Both the position numbers and the translations under genes were made by a program. Below, piece by piece: positions 19,637 to 27,454 of a DNA stretch of 64,000 bases. Within the stretch, counting starts at the first letter, position 1. Every line of letters begins with the position of its first letter. The stretch comes from an uncultured Coriobacteriaceae bacterium (GTDB lineage: Bacteria; Actinomycetota; Coriobacteriia; Coriobacteriales; Atopobiaceae): contig CADAAU010000005.1 of the NCBI GenBank assembly GCA_902786015.1, forward strand, positions 62,001-126,000, written 5' to 3'. Below the pieces are notes generated by a model, which was given only the letters and a program-made list of their open reading frames with translations, had not been told where the DNA came from and made no database searches.

Positions 19637-20128
19637 TCACTGATTCGGCTCTTCAGACAGGAGAGCCAAGAGAGCGTCAACGACCTTGTTTGCTTCCTTA
19701 TCAACAGTCTTCGCCAAAAGGACAGCGTCGTCATCGATGTGGTCGTCGTAGGCTTCCCTCACCATACGTTTGTATCCACGGCCCTTCAGCTGATTGACGT
19801 TCACCCAAAAGCGATTGCTATCGTCTTGTGGAGCAAACCCATCGTCCAATGCCCAGTGGAGGAAGTATCTGCCCATTTCGTCAGTCGATTCTTTTATCTT
19901 GAGGTCAAATTGATTCAAATAGCCAAGCGCTACGCTCTTGGCCTCCTTATCCCCGATTGCAGCAAGCGTCTGATGTACGAAATTCGACATCGGTTTGGTG
20001 AAGTTGGCAAAGCACTCCCTGCCCGCTTGCATGATTTGAGTGTAAATGTCCGTATGCCACTTCTGATAGGCACCATAAAGAGAATTCATCTTACGGATGG
20101 TCGACCAGTGAATGCTGTCTATCGCCAT
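19637..20128 (-). pseudogene. Fragment of an unidentified protein upstream of the HEPN gene
   Basis: A frame from ATG 20128 or 20089 (MNSLYGAYQKWHTDIY...) of about 150-163 aa, mostly helical and charged, ending ALLALLSEEPNQ. It ends 40 bp before the HEPN start, as in an operon. No family is recognised. Composition changes abruptly just upstream (20129 on), so the N-terminus has probably been replaced. Confidence 0.4.
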
Positions 20129-20540
20129 CCAGCAGGGACGAGACCGCATAGGCGCCCCTTCCTCCCTCCCCTCCCGAGACGACGCAGTCCCAGCTTCCCG
20201 GGGACCCCTCGTACTCAGATTGCAGGCACATGACCGAGCCCTCGTATGACGACGCCTCGCGTGCCCGCAGGCATCCGTCTCCGCAAACCAGGAGGACTCG
20301 CAGCCCGGGCTGCGCGAGGGGAGCCAGGCGGGACAGCAGGCGCATCCGCCCGCCGGCGCCACGTCCCTCCCCGCAGAGGCCATAGCTGCGCAGAACGAGA
20401 GCGACCCACTCCTCGGTCGAGAGGCGCGAGCGCAGGTCCAGGAGCCTTCCGATCGACGTGGGATCGCCCCTAACGACACGTATGCCGTCAATCGAGTAGT
20501 TCGCCGCCTCGCCGCTCGCACCATATCGCGCTCTGGACAA
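20129..20540 (-). pseudogene. GC-rich internal gene fragment of unknown origin
   Basis: A stretch with clearly higher GC than its neighbours. One minus frame is protein-like (GIRVVRGDPTSIGRLLDL, TEEWVALVLRSYGL, RVLLVCGDGCLRAREA) but has no start or natural stop of its own. It is probably a foreign fragment joined to the next gene remnant. Confidence 0.35.
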
Positions 20541-20555
20541 GAATTCTCAACCGGT
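20533..20555 (+). repeat. 23-bp direct repeat, right copy
   Basis: Matches 19027-19049 with one mismatch (CTGGACAAGAATTCTCAA core). It closes the HEPN-containing segment. Confidence 0.65.
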
Positions 20556-20634
20556 TCAGTCCCACCCACAAAATCGTCCTGTCCATGCGGCGCCGAGCGG
20601 AAGAATTCAGAGCGTCCGTACCATGCAGTGCCAC

Positions 20635-20685
20635 TTCGCCAGCGGCCTCATCTGCGCCGCCCGCATAGCCGCGAGCCTCTTGTGA
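20635..20685 (+). pseudogene. Third, diverged copy of the gltD C-terminal codons
   Basis: Encodes FASGLICAARIAASLL plus TGA; intact gltD ends IASGLACAARVADGLL plus TGA. The frame is the same and several differences are synonymous. It lies 58 bp before a strong plus-strand terminator, so it may be the original chromosomal gltD end displaced by insertion. Confidence 0.7.
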
Positions 20686-20742
20686 GCACTCAACTTGCCA
20701 AACTTAAGAGGTATGCAGATAACTGATAAACTAACGACTACG

Positions 20743-20779
20743 ATGCCTTCCCGCCTCTGCGAGAAGGCATTTTTCTTTT
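20743..20779 (+). terminator. Rho-independent terminator
   Basis: ATGCCTTC pairs with GAAGGCAT around a GC-rich loop, followed by TTTTCTTTT. It is oriented for plus-strand transcription although no intact plus gene precedes it. It most likely belonged to gltBD before the accessory insertion, and it may also end the minus-strand glnB transcript. Confidence 0.8.
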
Positions 20780-20808
20780 GCCTTACTAATTGCCTCACGA
20801 GAACTATC

Positions 20809-21162
20809 CTACGATGCCGGCGTGATGGCTTCGACATCCTCCTCGCCGGTGCGAATCCTTATTGCGCGATCAATCTGATACGTGAAGATCTTTCCGTCAC
20901 CGGGTTCGCCCGAATAAGCTGCATGGCGTATGGCGGCAATCGCACGCTCGGCCCATCGCTTGCTCGAGACGACGATCTCGAATTTAATCTTTGGGACCAT
21001 TGTCGTGCTCACCTTATTGCCACGAACAAGTCGCGTACGGCCCATCTGCGTTCCACAACCCATGACTTGGCTCACCGTGATTCCTCGTATGTCCGCGTCC
21101 AGCAGGGCGCCCTTCACGTCCTCCAGAGCATCCTCTCGTACGATTGCCTCGACCTTGATCAT
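20809..21162 (-). CDS. glnB: PII nitrogen regulatory protein
   Basis: 117-aa trimeric PII signal protein that senses ATP/ADP/2-oxoglutarate and controls AmtB and other nitrogen proteins. It starts MIKVEAIVRE, with a T-loop (MGRTRLVRGNKVSTTMVPK) and KIFTYQIDRAIRIRTGE at the C-terminus. At the position of the uridylylated Tyr51 (RGAEYVVDF in typical GlnB) the loop reads RGNKVSTTM, so uridylylation is not expected. It lies 16 bp after amt in the same operon; the start follows AGGGGAG. Confidence 0.93.
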   Translation of the reverse strand: MIKVEAIVREDALEDVKGALLDADIRGITVSQVMGCGTQMGRTRLVRGNKVSTTMVPKIKFEIVVSSKRWAERAIAAIRHAAYSGEPGDGKIFTYQIDRAIRIRTGEEDVEAITPAS

Positions 21163-21178
21163 GTCGTCACTCCCCTTC

Positions 21179-22420
21179 CTAGTCGTCAAGTCCGTTGAAT
21201 GATGGGTAGGCGCGTTCGCCGTGCTGTGCAAGGTCAAGTCCCATGCGCTCCTCACGCTCGCTCACGCGCAGCCCTAGAAGTCTCCTTACGATCCACGTGC
21301 ATGCGAGGGTGCCGATAACGGCGATGCCCATCGTGACCAAAATGGAGACGACCTGCGCCACGAAGAGGCCAGTCTCGCCAAAGACGAGGCCGTCCCAAGC
21401 TATGCTGGGGTTTATTCCCTTGCTGGCGAATATGCCCGTGCAAAGACCACCGAAGATGCCTCCCACGCCGTGGCAACCAAAGGCGTCCAGAGCATCGTCG
21501 TACCCAAAGCGAGGCTTGAGCTTGGACACGCACAGATAGCAAAGGGGACTGGCAAGGGCGCCAATCACCACTGCCGCCCAAATAGGCACAAAGCCGCATC
21601 CCGGCGTAATAGCAACAAGCCCTATGACGATACCCGTGCAGGCTCCGACCAGCGTGGGCTTGCCCTCAAACGCCACGTCCATGACCACCCAGGTGCACTC
21701 GGCGGCGGCTGCGGAAACGATGCTCGCGGTAAACGCGTGCGCCGCGAGTCCGTCGGCGGCCAACGCGCTGCCAGAGTTAAAACCAAGCCAGCCAAACAGC
21801 AGCAGTGCCGTACCTATTGCCACGAGCGGCACGTTGTGAACGCGATAGTTCGCGTCGTCATAGCCAGCACGCTTGCCAAGCACAAGGCAGAGCACAAGTG
21901 CGCTGATGCCAGAGCTTATGTGCACCACGTTTCCGCCGGCAAAGTCCACCGAGCCGATTTGCGCGAGCCATCCACCCGCGCCCCACACCATGTGCGCAAC
22001 GGGGTAGTACACCACAAGCGTCCATAAAACGACAAACAACGCGAGCGACTTGAAGCGCATACGACCAGCAACAGCCCCGGTAATGAGCGCTGGAGTGATG
22101 ATTGCGAACATCATTTGAAACATCGCAAATGCCAAGAACGGAATTGTGGGAGCATAGGGACCGGGAATCATGCCCACTCCGTTCATCAACACGTACTCAA
22201 GTCCTCCCACCACCCCACCGAAGTCCGTCCCAAAGGCAATGGAAAAGCCGACCGCAACCCACATGAGCGTTGCGATACCAATGATGAAGAACGACGACAT
22301 GATGTTGCTGACAACGTTCTTCCTCCTACCAAGCCCTCCGTAGAAAAACGCAAGGCCCGGCGTCATAAACAGGACGAACGCCGCACAGATGATCACGAAC
22401 CCGGTATCGCTTGGATTCAT
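21179..22420 (-). CDS. amt: Ammonium transporter AmtB/Amt
   Basis: 413-aa inner-membrane ammonium channel with about eleven hydrophobic segments. Family signatures include FFYGGLGRRKN, HMVWGAGGWLA, DFAGGNVVHISSG and FGCHGVGGIFGG, which contains the twin-His pore region. It starts at 22420 after AGGAGA. It is co-transcribed with glnB, whose product gates it. An internally deleted copy lies at 23583-23842. Confidence 0.96.
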   Translation of the reverse strand: MNPSDTGFVIICAAFVLFMTPGLAFFYGGLGRRKNVVSNIMSSFFIIGIATLMWVAVGFSIAFGTDFGGVVGGLEYVLMNGVGMIPGPYAPTIPFLAFAMFQMMFAIITPALITGAVAGRMRFKSLALFVVLWTLVVYYPVAHMVWGAGGWLAQIGSVDFAGGNVVHISSGISALVLCLVLGKRAGYDDANYRVHNVPLVAIGTALLLFGWLGFNSGSALAADGLAAHAFTASIVSAAAAECTWVVMDVAFEGKPTLVGACTGIVIGLVAITPGCGFVPIWAAVVIGALASPLCYLCVSKLKPRFGYDDALDAFGCHGVGGIFGGLCTGIFASKGINPSIAWDGLVFGETGLFVAQVVSILVTMGIAVIGTLACTWIVRRLLGLRVSEREERMGLDLAQHGERAYPSFNGLDD

Positions 22421-22627
22421 GGCCTTCTCCTCTCGAACAGGCACCCGAAGGCGCTCCGACATATGCGTGGAAGTGTGGCCGAGCCCCGTTTCTCTTTGGT
22501 CAGGTCTTGGTAACGAGGAAGCTGCGCGCACTTTGCCGCAATACGTCCGAACCGTTGCGAATGTGTTATCCAACTTATCGTCCCAAGAATGCAGGTGTGC
22601 CCATAGGGGATATTTCACATGAACCTC

Positions 22628-22650
22628 CAAGGTAAAATATTCTTACCTTG
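22628..22650. promoter_or_regulatory. Palindromic operator-like site upstream of amt
   Basis: CAAGGTAA and TTACCTTG, 8-bp arms separated by 7 bp, lie about 210 bp upstream of the amt start. It does not match the AmtR, GlnR or TnrA boxes as I remember them. The remaining intergenic DNA (22421-22855) shows no gene. Confidence 0.45.
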
Positions 22651-22855
22651 TTAGACCACCATAGAGGCTGTATGTTCATCTTCGACAATAGTTGAAATGT
22701 ATTTTTGCACAATAACAAAACCTAGATTGTGCGTGTGGTGGGGAAAGTGCACATGGTGACAAGAGCTACCACCGATGCCCTCGCGGCGCACGCAAGCATA
22801 CACTTTGAACTGGCCGCTCTTGGCTGCTTGTCCTAAAGAAACGTGGTGCTAAACG

Positions 22856-23215
22856 CTAAAGACGGGCACGGTGACGGAGCAAGAGGAGGAAGATGAGGAC
22901 GCCACACGCGGCGACGATGGTGCCCCAAATGCCCACATTGTCGTCGATTCCCGTAGCGGGAGCACTGTTTTCGGAAAACGCATTGGTTATCGTAACACGA
23001 GCAGGTTCGTTGCTAGTGCCGTTCAGATCCGAGAGAGTTACCACGAACGCATCGCCATCCGTCGCGGATACCGTAACGGCATCGGCTGTGTCGGTCTCTG
23101 CCCGTACCCCATACGATGGAACCTTCGTCTGCGTAAGAACGCAATCTACCGTTGCGGGCACATCCTCAAGCCGAAGGGTCTGCCCATTCGCAAGTTTGAT
23201 CGGCCTGGCCAGGCG
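22856..23215 (-). pseudogene. 3' end of a wall-anchored surface protein
   Basis: Encodes a DUF7601/pilin-like last domain (GQTLRLEDVPATVD..., PARVTITNAFS), then an APATGID sorting motif, a hydrophobic helix and the basic tail RHRARL. The upstream part runs directly into a palindrome array with no start codon or signal peptide, so only the C-terminal third survives. Confidence 0.6.
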
Positions 23216-23246
23216 GCACCGGGCGAAAGGATTCAGAGCGTCCGCA

Positions 23247-23414
23247 CTGCGTGGGCGGAACCGGACGGGATTCTCACTTGCGTGGGCGGCGCCGGACGGG
23301 ATTCGCCTTTGCGTGGGAAAACCTCCCACGCAACTCGCGATTCCGGCCGAAAAACCCACGCAAGTGCAAAAGCCGTCCGTCCCCGGCCGAAAAAACCACG
23401 CAACTCGCGATTCC
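23247..23414. repeat. Array of short direct and inverted repeats
   Basis: TGCGTGGGCGG-nn-CCGGACGGG occurs at 23248 and 23279. CCACGCAACTCGCGATTCC occurs at 23326 and 23396, 70 bp apart. TTGCGTGGG and CCCACGCAA alternate in opposite orientation, so strong hairpins form. It is typical of a REP-like array. It separates the wall-protein tail from the amt pseudogene. Confidence 0.65.
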
Positions 23415-23582
23415 GTCTGGGTCCGCCGGGAAGCGTGCGGTACGGCGGAGGAAGGCAGGAAGGCCACCCTCCGACGAGGCGATGCGGGTCGTCGAAAGGA
23501 TCGTCGAAACCTGCAGGAAGCTGATCCAAGAAGCTGCCGTCGATGACTATGAGCTGGTTGCCTAGCCTTCGTTTGCGATGAC

Positions 23583-23842
23583 GACCGCGACGCCCATCGT
23601 GACCATAAAGGAGACGGCCTGCGCCACGAAGAGGCCGTCTCGCTAAAGACGAGGACGTGCTACTATGCTGGGGTTTATTCCCTTGCTGACAAATATGCCC
23701 GCGCAAAGGCCAACGGACCGATTTACGCGAGCCATCCACCCTCGCCCCGCGCCATGTGCGCAACGGGGCAGTGCACCACAAGCGTCCATAAAACGCCAAA
23801 CAGCGCAAGCGACTTGAAGCGCATGCGGCCAGCAACGGTCCT
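23583..23842 (-). pseudogene. Internally deleted copy of amt
   Basis: 23583-23712 matches amt 21312-21451, and 23713-23842 matches amt 21947-22076, with roughly 490 bp missing between them. Scattered substitutions and small indels break the frame. Orientation is the same as intact amt. Confidence 0.8.
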
Positions 23843-23861
23843 TACTGCGAACTCGGTTCTA

Positions 23862-23942
23862 TTTGCCGATTTCCGTAAGATTTGGTCATTTCTATCTTTG
23901 GATTTCCGTGGTATATTGCCAAATGAATTTGCCGATTAGCGT
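23862..23942 (+). promoter_or_regulatory. Three iterons over the ATPase promoter
   Basis: TTTGCCGATTTCCGT (23862), TTTGGATTTCCGT (23897) and TTTGCCGATTAGCGT (23928) repeat at about 35 and 31 bp. A -10-like TATATT lies at 23912 between units, so a protein bound here would block the promoter. This suggests autoregulation of the ATPase. Confidence 0.6.
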
Positions 23943-23957
23943 AAACGGGAGGATGCC

Positions 23958-25316
23958 TTGCTCAGACGGAAGGTCACGGAACGACTCGCATCTTGGAAAA
24001 GAACATCGGACAAGGCCCTCCTGATCACGGGCGCACGCCAGGTTGGAAAGAGCTTTGCGATTCGCGAATTCGGAAGGGCCGAGTTTGGCACCTATTTTGA
24101 GGCCAATCTTGCTCTCGACTCCGATGCGCGGGAGACGCTGTTGGGCGCACGCAACTCCTCTGACTTTATCAATCGTATCTCTCTGTTGTCGCGCACCCCC
24201 CTCAAGGAGGGGAACGCACTTGTCTTCATAGACGAGATACAGGAGTATCCGGAGATCGTGACCCTCGCCAAGGCCCTCGTCGAGGACGGACGCTATCGAT
24301 ACGCCTTCTCGGGCTCCATGCTAGGAACGGAGTTCAAAGGGATTACCTCATTTCCTGTTGGCTTCGTGGAGCAGCTGATCATGCGGCCACTTGACTTCGA
24401 GGAGTTCAGTTGGGCCGTAGGCGTGGGAGAGGAGCCCCTCGCGGAGGTGCGTGCGTGCCTGCGCGAACGACGCGAGGTCCCAAGATACCTGCACGACGCG
24501 TTCTTGCGCAACTTCCGCGCGTATCTCGTTGCCGGCGGAATGCCGGAGGTCGTACAGTCTTACATCGATGCTGGGTACTCGCTCACAAAGACGCGTGCTC
24601 TGCAATCCACCCTCGTGAGCCAATACGCGCAGGACATCTCGAAGTACGCCGGTGTCCGCGCGCTCTCGGTCCGCGAGATATTCGACTTGCTTCCGCTGCA
24701 GCTCGAGGAAGACCCGCATCGCTTTGTGTTCGCGAGCATCGAGGAGGATGCTCGCTACGACACGTATGACCGCGACTTTCTCTGGCTGGTGAATGCCGGG
24801 GTGGCCCACATGGTGCGCCAGGCAACCGAGGCCAAGAGTCCTCTGCGGCGCACCGAGGTGGCGGGCAGGTTTAAGCTGTACCAGTCGGATACGGGCATGC
24901 TGCTGTCGCGCTACCCGCAGGCCACGGCGCGGGCGGTCTACCTCGACAGGCGGGACCAGAACCTCGGGGGCATCTACGAGAACGCGGTCGCGCAGGGGCT
25001 GTCTGCCGCCAACGTCCCGCTCTGGTACTTTGCCTCGGAGGGCGTGGGCGAGGTGGACTTCCTCATGGAGGGCGCGCATGGGCGCGTCGTGCCCATAGAG
25101 GTGAAGTCCGGTCGCAAGGTGAGGGGCCATGCCGCGCTGAACCGCCTGCTGCGCATCGACGAGTATCGCATCCGCGACGCGATCGTCTTGTCGCGCAACA
25201 ACGTTTCGCATGAGGGCCCCGTGCTCTACGCGCCGATCTACATGGTCTTTTGTCTCGACGAGCTCACCGAGAGGGACGGAGGCGACTTCACCTTCGCCCC
25301 CGTCGCCTTGCCGTAG
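23958..25316 (+). CDS. ATP-binding protein, AAA_14 with C-terminal DUF4143
   Basis: 452 aa. Walker A is TGARQVGKS and Walker B is ALVFIDEIQE. The C-terminal DUF4143 half carries a PD-(D/E)xK nuclease-like pattern (EVDFLMEG, then PIEVKSG). The family is common in anaerobes, often flanked by its own operator, and its function is uncertain. The start is TTG 23958, 5 bp after GGGAGG; no in-frame ATG lies nearby. It is bordered upstream by the amt pseudogene, consistent with horizontal arrival. Confidence 0.85.
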   Translation: MLRRKVTERLASWKRTSDKALLITGARQVGKSFAIREFGRAEFGTYFEANLALDSDARETLLGARNSSDFINRISLLSRTPLKEGNALVFIDEIQEYPEIVTLAKALVEDGRYRYAFSGSMLGTEFKGITSFPVGFVEQLIMRPLDFEEFSWAVGVGEEPLAEVRACLRERREVPRYLHDAFLRNFRAYLVAGGMPEVVQSYIDAGYSLTKTRALQSTLVSQYAQDISKYAGVRALSVREIFDLLPLQLEEDPHRFVFASIEEDARYDTYDRDFLWLVNAGVAHMVRQATEAKSPLRRTEVAGRFKLYQSDTGMLLSRYPQATARAVYLDRRDQNLGGIYENAVAQGLSAANVPLWYFASEGVGEVDFLMEGAHGRVVPIEVKSGRKVRGHAALNRLLRIDEYRIRDAIVLSRNNVSHEGPVLYAPIYMVFCLDELTERDGGDFTFAPVALP

Positions 25317-25388
25317 AGGGGAACGGGGAAGCCGTCGGTCAGCTAAGGGGAATGATTTTTGAGTATTCGTAGGCTCCCTCACGCAAAG

Positions 25389-26522
25389 TCAGTCCAGCAG
25401 CTTACGCGCGCGACTGCGGACCTGTCGCTCAATCATCCTTAGGCGACGCCTCGTTATTCCCGCACGTGGGCCCCGAGAGAACTCGAAGTCGAGCATGCCG
25501 CGTACCTTCGCGCGCGTCTCCCGCGTCATGTACTCCCGAGCCGTTTGGAAGAAGTCGTCGTACACGTGCGGCACGAACGCAGACGCATACGCCTCCAGAT
25601 GTGCGTCATCCGTCCAGTCGTCGCCGAAGGCCTGATGGTATAGCGAGTTCCCGTGGTCGAACAGCGGGGCGAAGGACACGAGCTCGTTCGTATGGCTGTT
25701 TGCCAGGAATCCGAAGTTGTTGTAGTGGCGGTCCGTGTTGCAGATGATGGCATCAAGCGCAAGCATGTCGCTCAAAGCCTGCGAGTAGCTCTCCCCCATC
25801 TGCTGGCAGCGCTCTGCCACCGCAGCAAAGCCACCGGACGTCACGACGTTGGCCATGGGCACGTAGGAGAGCTCCAAGCTCGTAAACAGCTCGCACGACG
25901 AGCACAGAATGCCCTTGAACTTGTGGAGACCGTAATCCACGGCGTTTGCGCCAAAGGCATGCGCGACATCCGCGGCGTAGTACTCGGAATGCGGCTCATA
26001 GCCCGCGTTGGCGGCTCCGGTCGTGCCGCCTTTGCACAGGTATATCCTGCCGCTGATCCGCCTCCAGCACTTTGGCAGCATTCCGTTTGTGGTGAACTCT
26101 GGCGAGGAGCTAAAGCCGTTACGGGGACTGCTGCCATACCCCGTGAACGCGATGTTGGCGAGCAGCTGGCTCATCGGGTTTTCGTAAAGGTTGACCTTGG
26201 AGAAGGACTCCGTACTCCCCGCCCCGCACACCCAATAGCAATCGTTGAGGGACAACCCCTTGCACACCGCAATAATGCCCAGCGGCCTATTCGCGCTCAG
26301 GCCACTACGTGCAAGGAACGTGTTCACGAACGCGCGGTTCTTCGGTATCGCCCTATGACTCACCCACCGCGCCAGGCTCTCCGCGGTGGGCTCGAGCCCA
26401 TAAGGAAGCAATGGTTTGGCCTCGTCATTGACCCACAGGATCCTGTAGCCAGGGTCGCTCGAGCCCTTGTTTGCATCAAAGCGGAGCAGTGTCTCGTCAA
26501 AGAGCCTGAGTTCGTATTCCAT
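25389..26522 (-). CDS. HipA-like (CtkA-type) protein kinase
   Basis: 377 aa with HipA-family kinase signatures: ICNTDRHYNNFGFL is the catalytic loop and LFDHGNSLY the metal-binding loop. An N-terminal region of about 100 residues is unlike classical HipA-N1. HipA toxins phosphorylate GltX or other targets, while single-gene relatives such as CtkA act alone. No HipB-like HTH antitoxin lies beside it; the two small upstream genes could be partners but show no HTH. Start ATG after GGAGGTGACCC. Confidence 0.8.
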   Translation of the reverse strand: MEYELRLFDETLLRFDANKGSSDPGYRILWVNDEAKPLLPYGLEPTAESLARWVSHRAIPKNRAFVNTFLARSGLSANRPLGIIAVCKGLSLNDCYWVCGAGSTESFSKVNLYENPMSQLLANIAFTGYGSSPRNGFSSSPEFTTNGMLPKCWRRISGRIYLCKGGTTGAANAGYEPHSEYYAADVAHAFGANAVDYGLHKFKGILCSSCELFTSLELSYVPMANVVTSGGFAAVAERCQQMGESYSQALSDMLALDAIICNTDRHYNNFGFLANSHTNELVSFAPLFDHGNSLYHQAFGDDWTDDAHLEAYASAFVPHVYDDFFQTAREYMTRETRAKVRGMLDFEFSRGPRAGITRRRLRMIERQVRSRARKLLD

Positions 26523-26714
26523 GGGTCACCTCCATCGCGCCCTCATGGTTCTTAGTATTCACATTTTACGATTATGAGTCGAAATTTCCCATTCAAGATT
26601 CACCTTGAGGATTCGAGCTGCTCGTTAGATTGCTTAATGGTATATACCGGGGTACCGAGTTTCTTGTAACCGTTTTATATGGCGGTTGCCCCGTCTGCGA
26701 CGGCTCGTAATTCC

Positions 26715-26993
26715 TCAAGCATATTGCACCGTCACCCTTTCTATTCCATGCAGAAACTCATCCGGATCGAAGTACAGATTTTCTAGAATCGGAACCAGGT
26801 CGATGTACTCCTCTTCGGTCGTCAGGGGATTGTCGTATGTCGCAAGGCACTCGATGTAGCCGTTGTCCCACTTTGTGACTCTTTCGTATCGAACAAGATG
26901 GTCGGACGTCCTGAACCGAATGGTACGATCTCCGACCGTGAACGAGGTCATATTGCCGCAGCTGCTTAGGATTGCCGTGTTGCTTACGTCCAT
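26715..26993 (-). CDS. Hypothetical protein between the DUF4869 gene and the HipA-like gene
   Basis: 92 aa beginning MDVSNTAILSSCGNM, acidic, with FTVGDRTIRFRTSDHLVRYE and an aromatic-rich C-terminus. The start follows GGAGGGTGG. It lies 20 bp after the DUF4869 gene and is probably co-transcribed. No function is recognised. It may form a two-protein set with DUF4869, which I recall often being paired with a small partner. Confidence 0.65.
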   Translation of the reverse strand: MDVSNTAILSSCGNMTSFTVGDRTIRFRTSDHLVRYERVTKWDNGYIECLATYDNPLTTEEEYIDLVPILENLYFDPDEFLHGIERVTVQYA

Positions 26994-27013
26994 TTTCCAC
27001 CCTCCACGTAACC

Positions 27014-27250
27014 TCAGTCAGCGTTTATACCGCTTGCCTCGTTCGTCCCGCCAGAGAGCTCTGTGGGAGGAATCACGCCCAGCGCGAAGCTGTCGATCGC
27101 CCGGGGACCGAGGACGGTCGCACGATCTACGGACTTGATCATCTTTTGGGCGAATTCGTCCTCAAACCACTCGTCGCAGTACACGTTCTTGAAGTACAGC
27201 GCCGTGTTGTATATGGCTTCCGGCATGTCGCCGTAGTAGATGTGTAGCAT
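27014..27250 (-). CDS. DUF4869 domain protein
   Basis: 78 aa (MLHIYYGDMPEAIYNTALYF..., ALGVIPPTELSGG). This pattern is that of DUF4869, small proteins of unknown function in gut anaerobes. It is first of a short minus-strand run with the 92-aa gene and the HipA-like kinase. Confidence 0.7.
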   Translation of the reverse strand: MLHIYYGDMPEAIYNTALYFKNVYCDEWFEDEFAQKMIKSVDRATVLGPRAIDSFALGVIPPTELSGGTNEASGINAD

Positions 27251-27256
27251 GGGAGA

Positions 27257-27454
27257 TCACACGTCCCTACAGATGTTCATAACGAGCCTAGTTTGTGGAA
27301 GCATGCTCTCACCGTCCAATTCCCTGACCTCTTCGCCATCCGCGGCATCGGCATGCAGCCCCTCCACATCGTCAAACACTTCCCTGAGGCCCGGCGCGCC
27401 TTCCAAGTCGCCAAGGCCGCCGAAGGAAGGTCGCCAATGCTTGCCCACCGTCAC
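27257..27454 (-). CDS. Doubtful small frame after the second ATPase
   Basis: 65 codons from a GTG overlapping the ATPase stop, acidic (REVFDDVEGLHADAADGEE). No ribosome site of its own and no family. It may be a remnant of a lost gene tail. Confidence 0.25.
   Translation of the reverse strand: MTVGKHWRPSFGGLGDLEGAPGLREVFDDVEGLHADAADGEEVRELDGESMLPQTRLVMNICRDV

Noticed and set aside
15943..20690. Active prophage, IS element or integrative element
   Set aside because: No integrase, transposase or phage structural gene can be recognised; only repeat scars and remnants.
23247..23414. CRISPR array
   Set aside because: Repeats alternate in orientation, vary in spacing and have no cas genes nearby; a REP-like array fits better.
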